DNA from: RGIG5579 sp045597125
Lineage (GTDB): Bacteria > Bacillota > Clostridia > Oscillospirales > SIG627
Reading direction: 5' to 3'
Length of the DNA stretch: 64,000 nt
Assembly (NCBI GenBank): GCA_045597125.1
Contig: JAZODR010000046.1
Coordinates: 24,584-88,583, forward strand
In this document: one piece after another, positions 1 to 8,649 of the stretch
Layout of the letters: every line of letters starts with the position of its first letter
How positions within the stretch are numbered: the first letter of the stretch is position 1
Position numbers and translations under genes: made by a program
Notes under the pieces: generated by a model
Seen by the model: only the letters and a program-made list of their open reading frames with translations
Databases searched by the model: none
What the model was told of the DNA's origin: nothing

Positions 1-1231
1 CGTTTCCCTCCAAAGAAATTTCCTCGCCGCGCAGGTAATCTCGGATTCGCACATCGTCGTAGGGAAGACAAATGCGGTTGCGGAAATTGTGGGCAAAGGC
101 GCGGAAAAAGCGGTGATGGGGAATGACCCGACCTTTCTGAACCGTACCGATTAGTACGCCGGGGGAAACAAAGAGCTGTGGGGGAAAGTGCAGATCTTTC
201 ATCCAATAAACCAGGTTGTCACGAAACAGGAGTTTTCCTTCAGGAATTTGTTCCAAAACTTCGTCAAGGAATTTTTCTACAAGGGTGGCGCGGGGGTCTT
301 TTTTTTCGCTTTTCTTTTTTGGCAAAAAAGGAGCTTCCTCCCCAATTTCTCTGCGGAAAATGGCGACAAACTGCCCTTCACCGTCAAACAGATGCGGGTA
401 GAAGCGGAGCGTGTTGGGGATAAGACCCTCTGTGGCGCAATTGGCTACCGAAGAGGCAGGTGTCTGAATGGAGAATTCGGGATGATTTTCAAGAAAGTGG
501 GAAACGTTGTCCTCGTTTTCTTCTCTTGCCCAAGTGCAAGTGGAAAAAAGGATACGACCGCCGTTTTTCACACCCTTTGCGGCGCTTCCCAAAATCTCTT
601 TTTGCAAAGCGGAAAGAGAGAGGATGTTTTCTATACTCCAATTTTCACAAGCCATATCGTTTTTGCGCATCATTCCCTCGCCCGAGCATGGAACGTCTGC
701 AATGACAAGATCAAAAAAGCCGTAAAATTCTCCGGGGAGCTCGGCGGCGTCAAAGCCGGTGACAAGGCATCGCTTTTCTCCCAATCGTTCCAAATTCTGC
801 ATCAGCGCTTTGCGCCTTTGCGGGGAAGGCTCGTTGCAAATGAGGATGCCGTCTTCGTCTAAAAGGTCTGCTGCCGCTTGCAGGCTTTTTCCGCCGGGCG
901 CGGAGCACAAGTCTAAAATAGCGTGTACCCGTTCATCTCCCAATGCGGCAACAGGCGCCATGGCGGCAGGCTCTTGGATATATACACCGCCGCTTTGGTG
1001 CAGAGGGGTATTGCCAATGCCGTCCATGGTAAAATAAAAACCGCCGTTTTTGAAGGGGACAGGCTTTCCTAAGGCATCCTTCAAAATGCGGGATAGGGCT
1101 TCTTGGGTGAGCAGTTTTTCATTCAAACGGAGCGCGCGGAAAGGCTCTGCTTCAAGATTTTTGAAAAAATGGGGAGCCTCTGCTCCCAATAGGTTTTCCA
1201 TTCGCTTACAAAATTCTGTGGGTAAAGCCAT
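1..1231 (-). CDS. rsmF: RsmB/RsmF-family 16S rRNA cytosine-C5 methyltransferase, 3' end cut by window edge
   Basis: This S-adenosylmethionine-dependent enzyme would methylate carbon 5 of a cytosine in 16S rRNA. The reading frame runs off position 1, so only about 410 N-terminal residues are visible. SAM motif I (LDLCSAPGGKS) lies near residues 106-116. The PC motif (DVPCSGEG, Cys182) and the TC motif (STCTW, Cys232) carry the two cysteines typical of the family. A tail reading NRICLPYDDVRIRDYLRG resembles the RsmF C-terminal RNA-binding domain, which favours RsmF over RsmB. The ATG at 1231 follows a GGAGAGGAGG ribosome binding site. No partner gene is visible. The family call is secure; the exact target cytosine is not. 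Confidence 0.88.
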   Translation of the reverse strand, partial: MALPTEFCKRMENLLGAEAPHFFKNLEAEPFRALRLNEKLLTQEALSRILKDALGKPVPFKNGGFYFTMDGIGNTPLHQSGGVYIQEPAAMAPVAALGDERVHAILDLCSAPGGKSLQAAADLLDEDGILICNEPSPQRRKALMQNLERLGEKRCLVTGFDAAELPGEFYGFFDLVIADVPCSGEGMMRKNDMACENWSIENILSLSALQKEILGSAAKGVKNGGRILFSTCTWAREENEDNVSHFLENHPEFSIQTPASSVANCATEGLIPNTLRFYPHLFDGEGQFVAIFRREIGEEAPFLPKKKSEKKDPRATLVEKFLDEVLEQIPEGKLLFRDNLVYWMKDLHFPPQLFVSPGVLIGTVQKGRVIPHHRFFRAFAHNFRNRICLPYDDVRIRDYLRGEEISLEGN

Positions 1232-1431
1232 CGTTTGCCTCCTCTCCGAATTTTAATATACCATATTGCGTAAAAAAATTCAAGGGAAAAACGATGGCTT
1301 TTTCATAAAGATATCGTAGATTCCATCACGAGTGTGAATATTGGCAGTTATACCCATTATTTCCGGGGAGCATATTCTCTCATCCATGACCGCCGCCGAT
1401 AATAATGACCTGATAGTTATTTGCTACTATT
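1232..1431 (-). other. Intergenic stretch with a possible gene remnant
   Basis: On the minus strand, about 20 bases after the dgoD stop, the sequence reads NYQVIIIGGGHG and then a stop. This resembles the dinucleotide-binding start of an FAD oxidoreductase, but no start codon or remaining domain is present. A second frame is open for about 43 codons. The stretch is too short to exclude chance, and nothing else recognisable was seen in it. Confidence 0.2.
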
Positions 1432-2580
1432 TTACCACTCTGCTACCGAACCATCAGCGTGGTGCCAAACAGGGTTTTTCCAATTATGCGGAGTTTTGTT
1501 TTCTTCTACAACAAGTTCTTTGTTTACATCCACACCAAGTCCTGCCTTTTTCGGCAAATTTACAAAACCATCAGTAAACTTAAAATCATCCTGATTTTTA
1601 ACATAGTCAAGCACACTTTTGCCAACATTATAATGAATACCAATGCTCTGCTCCTGAATGACCGCATTATAGCTGGTAGCATCCACATTTAAGCAGGCGG
1701 CAAGGGCAATTGGACCCAGGGGGCAATGGGGCGCCAAAGCAACATCATATGCTTCTGCCATTGCAGCAATTTTTTTGACTTCGGTAATGCCGCCGGCATG
1801 GGACAAGTCGGGCTGGATAATATCCACACCGCCACAGTTCAGAAGTCGTTTGAAATCGTACTTGGAGAAGAGCCGTTCTCCGGTAGCAATGGGGATGTTG
1901 CAGCAGGCAGCAATTTCCTTAAAGCATTCCATATTTTCGCAGAGTACAGGTTCTTCTATAAACATCGGGTCAAATTCTTCCAGTTTTTTTGCCAGGATCT
2001 TTGCCATAGGTTTATGAACTCTTCCGTGAAAATCAATAGCAATGCCGAAATATTTTCCGCAACTCTCTCTGATAGCAGCAACGCGCTCCAAAACAGCATC
2101 AATTTTATTGTAAGAATCTATCATTTGCAGTTCTTCGGTAGCATTCATCTTGATTGCCCGGAAACCTGCATCCATTTTTTCTTTGGCTACCCGGCCTACA
2201 TCTGTGGGACGATCGCCGCCGATCCAGGAATAGACCTTCATTTTATTTCTGCATTTTCCGCCCATCAGTTCATAGACCGGCACATCGAAAACTTTCCCCT
2301 TGATATCCCATAACGCCTGATCGATACCGGACAGGGCGCTCATTAGTACGCCGCCGCCTCGATAAAAACCAGCGCGGTAAATAGTACTCCAAATATCTTC
2401 AATATTTGAAGGATCCTTGCCAATAAGGTAGTCCTTATATTCTTGAACACAAGCAAGAACTGCCGATGCATGGCCTTCTAAAACTGCTTCACCCCAACCT
2501 ACAAAGCCGTTATCGGTAATAATCTCAACAATCCCCCAACGAGGTCTTACAAAATATGTATTGATTTCAGTAATTTTCAT
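1432..2580 (-). CDS. dgoD: D-galactonate dehydratase (mandelate racemase/enolase superfamily)
   Basis: The enzyme dehydrates D-galactonate to 2-keto-3-deoxy-D-galactonate in the cytoplasm. It has 382 residues, the same as E. coli DgoD, and can be aligned without gaps over the active site: Asp183 and His185 in IDFHGR, Glu209 in FIEEPV, Glu235 in TGERLF, and His285 in APHCPLG. These are the metal ligands and catalytic histidines of the family. The C-terminus ends in SVAEW as in E. coli. It is the last gene of an eda-kdgK-dgoD series on the minus strand, 21 bases after the kinase. The substrate is inferred from homology; a related aldonate is possible. Confidence 0.93.
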   Translation of the reverse strand: MKITEINTYFVRPRWGIVEIITDNGFVGWGEAVLEGHASAVLACVQEYKDYLIGKDPSNIEDIWSTIYRAGFYRGGGVLMSALSGIDQALWDIKGKVFDVPVYELMGGKCRNKMKVYSWIGGDRPTDVGRVAKEKMDAGFRAIKMNATEELQMIDSYNKIDAVLERVAAIRESCGKYFGIAIDFHGRVHKPMAKILAKKLEEFDPMFIEEPVLCENMECFKEIAACCNIPIATGERLFSKYDFKRLLNCGGVDIIQPDLSHAGGITEVKKIAAMAEAYDVALAPHCPLGPIALAACLNVDATSYNAVIQEQSIGIHYNVGKSVLDYVKNQDDFKFTDGFVNLPKKAGLGVDVNKELVVEENKTPHNWKNPVWHHADGSVAEW

Positions 2581-2601
2581 TTAAACCACCTCTATTTTAT
2601 T

Positions 2602-3624
2602 TTATCGTTGAACTCGTCCTGAAGCATTGCCGTTTGCGAGCGATTCCACCTCAGCTACCGATACAAGGTTAAAATCGTGCTCTATGCTATGTTTAAGACA
2701 GGATGATGCAACAGCAAAATTGATAGCCTTCTGCTCATCGTAATCAGAAAGCAACGAATAAATAAGAGCAGCCCCAAAACTATCGCCACCGCCTACTCTA
2801 TCTACAATGTGAACACTATACTTGGGAGAGAAGAATGCTTTTTCGTCACTATAAAGCATAGCCGCCCATTCGTTATCAGATGCAGAAATACTGCCGCGAA
2901 GAGTAATTGCTACCTTTTCAAAATTGAACCTTTCGGTTAGCCGACGGGCAACAACGATATATCCGTCGTAATTTACCTTTCCGGCATTTAAATTGGTGTC
3001 TTCCGCTTCTATACCGAAAACATCTTTGGCATCCTCTTCGTTGGCGATACATACATCAACATAAGGCATTAATTTAGACATAACCTCTCTTGCAGTTTCT
3101 CGAGACCAAAGTTTATTTCTATAGTTTAAGTCACAACTGATTTTAACGCCGAGTTCTTTTGCGGCCTTACAAGCTTCCAGACATATTGCAGGTAATTCAC
3201 CGCCAAGAGCGGGTGTAATTCCTGTAAAATGGAACCAATCTGTTCCATTGAAAATTTTTTTCCAGTCAAAATCGGCAGCGTTAGCCTTTGCTATTGCAGA
3301 ACCGGCTCTATCATAAATTACTTTCGATGCTCTTTGCGAAGCACCTTTCTCTACAAAATATAAACCAAGCCTGTCACCGCCGCGAACAATATAATCGGTG
3401 TCAACCCCATAACGTCTGAGTTCGTTAACAGCGCATTGACCAATCTCGTGAGCAGGCACTTTAGATACGAAGGCTGCTTTAAGACCAAAATTTGCAAGAG
3501 ATACTGCAACATTAGCTTCTCCGCCTGCATAGCTTGCTTCAAACTTCTCCGCCTGAACGAAACGGTTATAGTTCTCAGGATTAAGACGCATCATTATTTC
3601 ACCAAATGTAACAATTCTTTTCAT
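2602..3624 (-). CDS. kdgK: PfkB-family 2-keto-3-deoxygluconate (KDG) kinase
   Basis: This ribokinase-fold kinase of 340 residues should phosphorylate 2-keto-3-deoxygluconate or 2-keto-3-deoxygalactonate with ATP. The N-terminus begins MKRIVTFGEIMMRL with the substrate-binding GGEANVA motif following. The anion-hole motif GGGDSFGA with catalytic Asp281 sits near the C-terminus. It lies 12 bases downstream of the aldolase and 21 bases upstream of dgoD. E. coli uses an unrelated kinase, DgoK, at this step, so this cassette is assembled from different parts. Whether the preferred substrate is the gluco or galacto form cannot be told from the sequence. Confidence 0.85.
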   Translation of the reverse strand: MKRIVTFGEIMMRLNPENYNRFVQAEKFEASYAGGEANVAVSLANFGLKAAFVSKVPAHEIGQCAVNELRRYGVDTDYIVRGGDRLGLYFVEKGASQRASKVIYDRAGSAIAKANAADFDWKKIFNGTDWFHFTGITPALGGELPAICLEACKAAKELGVKISCDLNYRNKLWSRETAREVMSKLMPYVDVCIANEEDAKDVFGIEAEDTNLNAGKVNYDGYIVVARRLTERFNFEKVAITLRGSISASDNEWAAMLYSDEKAFFSPKYSVHIVDRVGGGDSFGAALIYSLLSDYDEQKAINFAVASSCLKHSIEHDFNLVSVAEVESLANGNASGRVQR

Positions 3625-3636
3625 GTTTTTTGCTCC

Positions 3637-4293
3637 TTACTTAAACAAATTTATATTTGCAACATACTTTTTTGCTGTATCGCAAATTTTCTGATAATCA
3701 CCTGACTTAATCCAATCTTTATTTACAAGATTACCACCAACGCCTACACCTACGGCACCGGCCTTTAAAAATTCTGTAGCATTGTTTTCGTTAACTCCGC
3801 CTACAGCCAAGAATTTAATATGATTCATAGGGCCACATATAGCTTTTATGTATGCCGGAGCATCGCCTACACAGGGAAATAACTTTACAAAATCTGCCCC
3901 TGCATCGTAGGCTTGTTTTGCTTCGGTAGGTGTGTATGCTCCCGGGATGGCAACTAAGTCCAATTCTCGGGTTTTACTGATAACAGACACATCTGTATCA
4001 GGGGAAATAATGTAAGAAGCGCCTGCATCAGCAGCCATTTTTACTAAATTTGTGCTAGTAACAGTACCCGCACCAACAAACATTTTGTCGCCCAGATGTT
4101 CTTTGATTGACTGAATGGTTTTAGCAGTATTGATAAATGTTTCGGGTGATTTTTGATTAAATGTAACTTCAACCAAAGTTATTCCACCCTCGTAAAGAGC
4201 TTTTGCAGCAGCAATAGCCTCCTGCTCGTTTACACCGCGAATAATTGCAATGATTTTATTCTTGCAAATTTCGTTAATGATTGTTTTGCGCAC
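3637..4293 (-). CDS. eda: 2-keto-3-deoxy-6-phosphogluconate aldolase (KDPG/KDPGal aldolase)
   Basis: This class I aldolase cleaves the phosphorylated keto-deoxy sugar acid to pyruvate and glyceraldehyde 3-phosphate. Lys137 in DFVKLFPC is the Schiff-base lysine, and Glu42 in VEVTFN is the usual general acid/base. The GTG at 4293 is chosen as start because GGAGG lies eight bases upstream; the in-frame TTG at 4308 overlaps that ribosome binding site. The product is then 218 residues, normal for the family. It is the first gene of the sugar-acid operon and diverges from the AraC regulator, which probably controls it. Confidence 0.9.
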   Translation of the reverse strand: MRKTIINEICKNKIIAIIRGVNEQEAIAAAKALYEGGITLVEVTFNQKSPETFINTAKTIQSIKEHLGDKMFVGAGTVTSTNLVKMAADAGASYIISPDTDVSVISKTRELDLVAIPGAYTPTEAKQAYDAGADFVKLFPCVGDAPAYIKAICGPMNHIKFLAVGGVNENNATEFLKAGAVGVGVGGNLVNKDWIKSGDYQKICDTAKKYVANINLFK

Positions 4294-4364
4294 AAAAAAC
4301 ACCTCCAAATTTATAAAAGGCTTTACTTTTTATATTTTTATGTTATTATAAATTGTAGCATGTG

Positions 4365-4388
4365 TTTTTGACGCAGTCTTGTCAAAAA
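4365..4388. promoter_or_regulatory. Inverted repeat in the divergent sugar-acid promoter region, candidate operator
   Basis: TTTTTGAC-N8-GTCAAAAA is a perfect inverted repeat with 8-base arms. It sits ten bases before the AraC-type gene and about 70 bases before the aldolase gene on the other strand. A TATAAT-like hexamer reads on the minus strand at 4350-4345. The location suits an operator for the AraC protein. That assignment is inference. Confidence 0.45.
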
Positions 4389-4397
4389 ACAAAAAAA

Positions 4398-5231
4398 ATG
4401 CGCCATTTTTTGTTGTCGGAGGATATTGTGTACACACATTTTGATATAGAGCGAGAACGGAGTAAGGAGCTATATAAAGAAATCACTAATGATAATATAG
4501 ACGGTCAATGTCATTTTAATTTCCATTCCCAAATTGAGCTTTATTTTGTGGATGAGGGAAAAATTGATGCCTGTATAAATTCCCAAAGGCAACTATTAAA
4601 AAAAGGTCAAATGGCCGTAGCGTTGAGTTATGATGCTCACTTGTTTCGCTCTGTAGGTAATTCGACATCAAGTATTCTCGTAATTCCTCCGGATATTTGT
4701 AGAGAATTTTCGTTAGCGGTACAAAATAAGCGGGTAAAAAATCCTTTTATTTGCGATGAAAAGGCTGTGAAACGAATAAAATTCTTTTTAGATGCCTTCA
4801 AAACAGATAGCAACAATGAAGTTAAGCGCCGGGGATATTTGTATGTAATTTTAGGAATAGTATTGGAAAATCTATTTTTAGAGAATACAGAAAGTGCTAT
4901 AGATACAGAACTTTCTTCCAGAATCCTCTTTTATTTAAATCAAAATTTCCGCAATGAAATAATGCTTGATTCACTATCGGCTACATTTGGCTACAGTCGA
5001 ACCTATATTTCTCGCTATTTCAAGGATTGTTTCGGCATCGGTATAAACCAATATGTTAATATTCTTCGTTTAAGGAATGCTTTGCTGCTCATGCGCGAAG
5101 GAGCAAATACGCACACTTATTGCGCATTAGAAAGCGGTTTTACCTCTGTACGAACCTTTTATCGGGTCTTCAAACAAGAGCTGGGTTGTTCGCCCCGAGA
5201 GTACACCCCAATTCTTGGCAAGCAGTTTTAA
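4398..5231 (+). CDS. AraC-family transcriptional regulator of the sugar-acid operon
   Basis: The protein has an N-terminal cupin-like ligand-binding region (about residues 30-130, containing HFNFHSQIELYFV) and a C-terminal pair of helix-turn-helix motifs (about 175-275). The second HTH contains the family signature ending GFTSVRTFYRVFKQELGCSPREY. It diverges from the eda-kdgK-dgoD operon, so it most likely senses the sugar acid or a breakdown product. The start is uncertain: the ATG at 4398 has no clear ribosome binding site, while an in-frame GTG at 4428 has GGAGG five bases upstream. Base composition is AT-rich like the rest of the cassette. Confidence 0.85.
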   Translation: MRHFLLSEDIVYTHFDIERERSKELYKEITNDNIDGQCHFNFHSQIELYFVDEGKIDACINSQRQLLKKGQMAVALSYDAHLFRSVGNSTSSILVIPPDICREFSLAVQNKRVKNPFICDEKAVKRIKFFLDAFKTDSNNEVKRRGYLYVILGIVLENLFLENTESAIDTELSSRILFYLNQNFRNEIMLDSLSATFGYSRTYISRYFKDCFGIGINQYVNILRLRNALLLMREGANTHTYCALESGFTSVRTFYRVFKQELGCSPREYTPILGKQF

Positions 5232-5320
5232 CAGGCACATTTCTTTTTCCGCATCCACGGGTAGGGGCATTAACAGTACTAACGAATTTCCCGTTCCGGG
5301 GACCATGTAATATAAGAAAT

Positions 5321-5355
5321 GTGCCGGGATTCTTGAATCCCGACACTTTTCTTTC
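5321..5355. terminator. Hairpin between convergent araC-type gene and spoIVB
   Basis: GTGCCGGGATTC and GAATCCCGACAC pair around a TT loop with one C/A mismatch. The plus strand continues with TTTTCTTTCTTT. It can end transcripts from both converging genes. Confidence 0.65.
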
Positions 5356-5356
5356 T

Positions 5357-6550
5357 TTATGATGCTTCTTTTATTGCCTGTTCTTCAGCCAGTTGGTTTG
5401 CTGTTTCCAGCATATTTTCAATAAAGATGCCGTAGCCACGGGTAGGGTCATTTACCAAAACATGGGTAACTGCGCCGATGAGTTTACCATTTTGTATGAT
5501 GGGCGACCCGGACATACCTTGAACGATGCCCCCCGTTTGAGAGAGAAGTGTGGGATCGGTGATGCGCAGAATGAAGTTTTTGCTGTCCCGATCCTTTCCG
5601 ATGATTTCTTCGATTTCAATTTCATATTCTTGTTTACCGTCTTCCCCTAAGGTGCAGAAAATGGAGGCTTTACCCGGCGTCACCTGGTTTTTTAAACCGA
5701 TGGGAATGGGTTTTCCGCTTCTGGGTGTGTTTTCATCTAACTTACCAAATACACCGCAAGGAGAATTGGCTTCCAGAGTTCCGATGCGGGTGTGATCCAG
5801 TGTACCCTTCAGTTCACCCGGAGAGCCTTCGCCTCCTTTGGTGATGCTTTCCACCTGTGCGTGGCAGATTGTTCCCGAACCAAAAGGAAAGACTATGCCC
5901 GTTTCGGAATCGCACACCGCGTGGCCGAGTCCTGCAAAGCGGCCGCTTTGCGGATCCGTGAAGGTGACCGTTCCGATTCCTGCGGCACCGTCTCGAACCC
6001 AAAGACCTGCCCGATAACCGCTGTCGCTTTTGGCTGGTGTAAGAAAAAGGGTCAATGCCTTACCATCTCTCTCCAGATCCAATCGAATGGGTTTTCCTTC
6101 ACTTTTAGCAATGAGCTTGGAAAAAGCTGAGGCGTTTTTCAAATCCATACCGTCTGCTTTTCGGAGAACGTCACCTTTTTTCAACCCTGCATCTTTTCCC
6201 GGGGAAATGGTTTTATCTTCCGTTTCGATACTGTCGATGCCGGTGATGAGAAGGCCTCGGGTTTCCATGCGGATTCCAAACAGATCACCGCCACAGAGAA
6301 CCTCTTTGTTTTCGTAAAATTGAACGCTTACTTGCTTGATGGGAATCACTCCGAAAGCCATTACGCGGGCTGATTCTTCCTGCGCCGGTTCATCTTCGCA
6401 GGAAAAGCAAAGTACGCTTTCAAGCTTTTCTCCTTTAAAAAGGCTTGCGCGATCGGGATAAAGATAATCCCCTAAGCCGAAGATGTTTAAGAATAATCCA
6501 AAAAGAATCATCACAAAGGATAGAACTGCTTTTGCGATTTTTCTTGTCAT
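5357..6550 (-). CDS. spoIVB: SpoIVB-type sporulation serine peptidase with PDZ domain
   Basis: In spore formers SpoIVB is secreted from the forespore and triggers pro-sigma-K processing. This product has an N-terminal membrane anchor/signal sequence (about residues 5-25), a PDZ domain (about 85-170, with GLKKGDVL) and a C-terminal SpoIVB peptidase domain. The active-site signatures are GLGHAV (His) and GIVQGMSGSP (Ser), followed by GYGIFIENML as in Bacillus. The start at 6550 is preferred over the ATG at 6562 because GGAG lies seven bases before it. This gives 397 residues. It is the best evidence in the window for a spore-forming host. No spo0A gene is adjacent. Confidence 0.92.
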   Translation of the reverse strand: MTRKIAKAVLSFVMILFGLFLNIFGLGDYLYPDRASLFKGEKLESVLCFSCEDEPAQEESARVMAFGVIPIKQVSVQFYENKEVLCGGDLFGIRMETRGLLITGIDSIETEDKTISPGKDAGLKKGDVLRKADGMDLKNASAFSKLIAKSEGKPIRLDLERDGKALTLFLTPAKSDSGYRAGLWVRDGAAGIGTVTFTDPQSGRFAGLGHAVCDSETGIVFPFGSGTICHAQVESITKGGEGSPGELKGTLDHTRIGTLEANSPCGVFGKLDENTPRSGKPIPIGLKNQVTPGKASIFCTLGEDGKQEYEIEIEEIIGKDRDSKNFILRITDPTLLSQTGGIVQGMSGSPIIQNGKLIGAVTHVLVNDPTRGYGIFIENMLETANQLAEEQAIKEAS

Positions 6551-6674
6551 GGTTTGCTCCATAATATTTTTGTCTTTTCAGACAGGTTTAATTTGCGCAA
6601 AACGAGAGAAAATATGTTGTAATAAAATCGGTTTTGAAAAGAGTTTCTTCCAATGAAAGATTTCAGACAATTTC

Positions 6675-6703
6675 TTGATATTTTAGTAATTTTATGTTAG
6701 AAT
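6675..6703 (+). promoter_or_regulatory. Sigma-A promoter for the small membrane protein gene
   Basis: TTGATA, a 17-base spacer and TAGAAT. The gene starts about 30 bases downstream. Confidence 0.65.
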
Positions 6704-6735
6704 GAAATAGGAATTTTAAAAAAAATGGAGGAATT

Positions 6736-7287
6736 ATGGCATCCGGAGGAAATGAATTTTTACCTAACTATGTGGAGCATTTGGTGCCTTTGCAGGAAAC
6801 ACGGTTGATTTTGCCCAAGAAGCTTGCTATTATCGGTTTTATTCTTGTGCTTGTTTTTGGTGTGGCGGTTGCTTCTACCGTATCTTTTTTGCAGTTTTTC
6901 GGGGGGCTTATTTTCATTCTGCTCTTGGGAATTGCGATTCTGGCTTGGTATTTGTGGCGCTTTGTGTCTATTGAGTATGAATATACCATTTTGGGCGGAG
7001 AGATTACCTTCGAGGCAATCTACGGAAGACGTCAGAGAAAAAAATATTACTTTGCCCCTTTGAAGAATATTGAGAAGCTTGCTCCCGTGAATGGAAAAAC
7101 CGTAACCAAGGAAAGCTTTCAAGGCGTGACCCGTCAGTTGTTCTGTGCATCTAAAATGACAAATTCAAGAACATGGTATGCTATCATAAAGGAAGAAAAC
7201 GGTGAAAAGACCTTGCTGTTTTTTGAGGTGACGGAAAAGGCGGAGAAGACGCTTCGTTTCTACAATCAAAGAGCCTTTCTCGGATAA
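6736..7287 (+). CDS. Two-helix membrane protein of unknown function (DUF6106-like)
   Basis: The 183-residue product has two hydrophobic helices at about residues 27-50 and 53-75. A soluble C-terminal half follows with the pattern SIEYEYTILGGEITFEAI and a basic RRQRKK stretch. The layout matches a family of small clostridial membrane proteins that I recall as DUF6106; the family number is from memory. A good SD (GGAGG) precedes the ATG. It stands alone between spoIVB and the HtrA gene, which begins 77 bases later. No function can be assigned. Confidence 0.75.
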   Translation: MASGGNEFLPNYVEHLVPLQETRLILPKKLAIIGFILVLVFGVAVASTVSFLQFFGGLIFILLLGIAILAWYLWRFVSIEYEYTILGGEITFEAIYGRRQRKKYYFAPLKNIEKLAPVNGKTVTKESFQGVTRQLFCASKMTNSRTWYAIIKEENGEKTLLFFEVTEKAEKTLRFYNQRAFLG

Positions 7288-7364
7288 AAATTTCGGCGAA
7301 TCGTCACACAGAATTCATTTTTAGCAGTTAAAATTACATCGAAAACAGGAAAGGAGACAGTTTT

Positions 7365-8600
7365 ATGTTTGATAACAATGAAAATTTTGAACAGGAGAAT
7401 ACTCCTGTAACTCCGCCCCCTCCCAAAAAGCCGAAGAATAAGCTTGTACCATGGATTGTTGGTTTGAGCGCATTGTATCTGCTTTTGGTATTGGGCGTTT
7501 TGGCCTTGATTGTAAATGGCGCCTTTGCGGAGAGACCCGTCGCTACCCAGACCCAGACGGAAGAAAGCGCTGACGGCGAGAAGAATAAAGACGATAAACC
7601 CAAGAATCCCGCTATTAAGGAAAATCCATCTGAAGATGGAAAGAACTCCATTGTGGCAGAGGGATATACGGGCGAGGCGCTTAATGCTTCTCAGCTTTAT
7701 GAAAAGAATGTGGAAAGCGTTGTTTTCGTAGAGGCAAATTATGCCAGAGGAAAAGCCACCGGCTCCGGTTTTGTTATTGATGCGGAAAATGGTTATATTT
7801 TGACCAATTATCACGTGGTGGAGGGGAGCGAGGATATCGCTGTTACCTTCTCCAATTCCGATAGCTACACTGCGACCCTTTTGGGCGGAGACACTATTAA
7901 TGATGTTGCGGTGCTGAAGGTAACTGCAAAGAATCTAAAAAATGTAACCATCGGTAATTCCGATGATATTCAGGTGGGCGACGATGTTTTGGTCATCGGT
8001 AATCCCTTGGGTGATTTGACCTTTACCCTGACCAAGGGAATCGTTTCCGGTACAGACCGCACCATCAGCACCGGAGAATATAACATTGATACCTTCCAGA
8101 CAGACGCTGCTATTAATTCCGGTAATTCCGGCGGCCCGGCTTTTGATGCTACGGGCGCTGTGATTGGCATTGCTTCCGCAAAGTATGCAGCCACCGGTGT
8201 TGAAGGAATCGGCTTTTGTATTCCCATCAATGATGCTATGGAAATTGCAAAAGATTTGGTAACACACGGCTTTGTAACGGGAAGACCGAATTTTGGCATT
8301 ACCGTTTCTGATTCCAGCGGCCTTGAATATTCTACCGATGAGTGGGGCAGAAGAGTCATTGTGGAAACCATGCCCGGTGCTCGCATTGAAGAGGTTGGTA
8401 AGGATTCCTGTGCCGAAAAAGCAGGTTTGCAAAAAGGCGACATTGTAATCAAGCTCAACGATATTAAGATTGAAACTGCCAACGACTTGATCAATGCCAA
8501 AAACAAATACAAGGCAGGAGAAACGGTTACCTTGGAGGTTTACCGTTCCGGCGAAAAGGTTTCGCTGAAAGTTACCCTTGACGAATACACCCCTGAATAA
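7365..8600 (+). CDS. HtrA/DegP-like membrane-anchored serine protease with PDZ domain
   Basis: This surface protease degrades or refolds misfolded exported proteins. A proline-rich cytoplasmic start (about residues 1-25) precedes one membrane helix (about 28-50) and an acidic linker. The trypsin-like domain follows, with His in TNYHVV, Asp in NDVAVLK and Ser in NSGNSGGPA. A single PDZ domain covers about residues 315-405 (AGLQKGDIVIKLN). The architecture equals Bacillus HtrA/HtrB/YyxA (411 residues). The terminator at 8611-8648 ends the gene. It forms its own unit after the preceding membrane-protein gene, with AAAGGAG before the ATG. Confidence 0.93.
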   Translation: MFDNNENFEQENTPVTPPPPKKPKNKLVPWIVGLSALYLLLVLGVLALIVNGAFAERPVATQTQTEESADGEKNKDDKPKNPAIKENPSEDGKNSIVAEGYTGEALNASQLYEKNVESVVFVEANYARGKATGSGFVIDAENGYILTNYHVVEGSEDIAVTFSNSDSYTATLLGGDTINDVAVLKVTAKNLKNVTIGNSDDIQVGDDVLVIGNPLGDLTFTLTKGIVSGTDRTISTGEYNIDTFQTDAAINSGNSGGPAFDATGAVIGIASAKYAATGVEGIGFCIPINDAMEIAKDLVTHGFVTGRPNFGITVSDSSGLEYSTDEWGRRVIVETMPGARIEEVGKDSCAEKAGLQKGDIVIKLNDIKIETANDLINAKNKYKAGETVTLEVYRSGEKVSLKVTLDEYTPE

Positions 8601-8610
8601 TTGCTTTGCA

Positions 8611-8648
8611 AAAAAAGGCGCACTTCCTTATGGAAGTGCGTCTTTTAT
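8611..8648. terminator. Bidirectional terminator
   Basis: A 9-bp stem, CGCACTTCC and GGAAGTGCG, with loop TTAT. It is flanked by an A-run on the left and a T-run on the right. It serves the HtrA gene on plus and the large secreted protein gene on minus. Confidence 0.88.
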
Positions 8649-8649
8649 T

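Noticed and set aside
188..862. A 224-codon plus-strand ORF
   Set aside because: It is antisense to the RsmF-like gene, whose SAM and cysteine motifs are intact.
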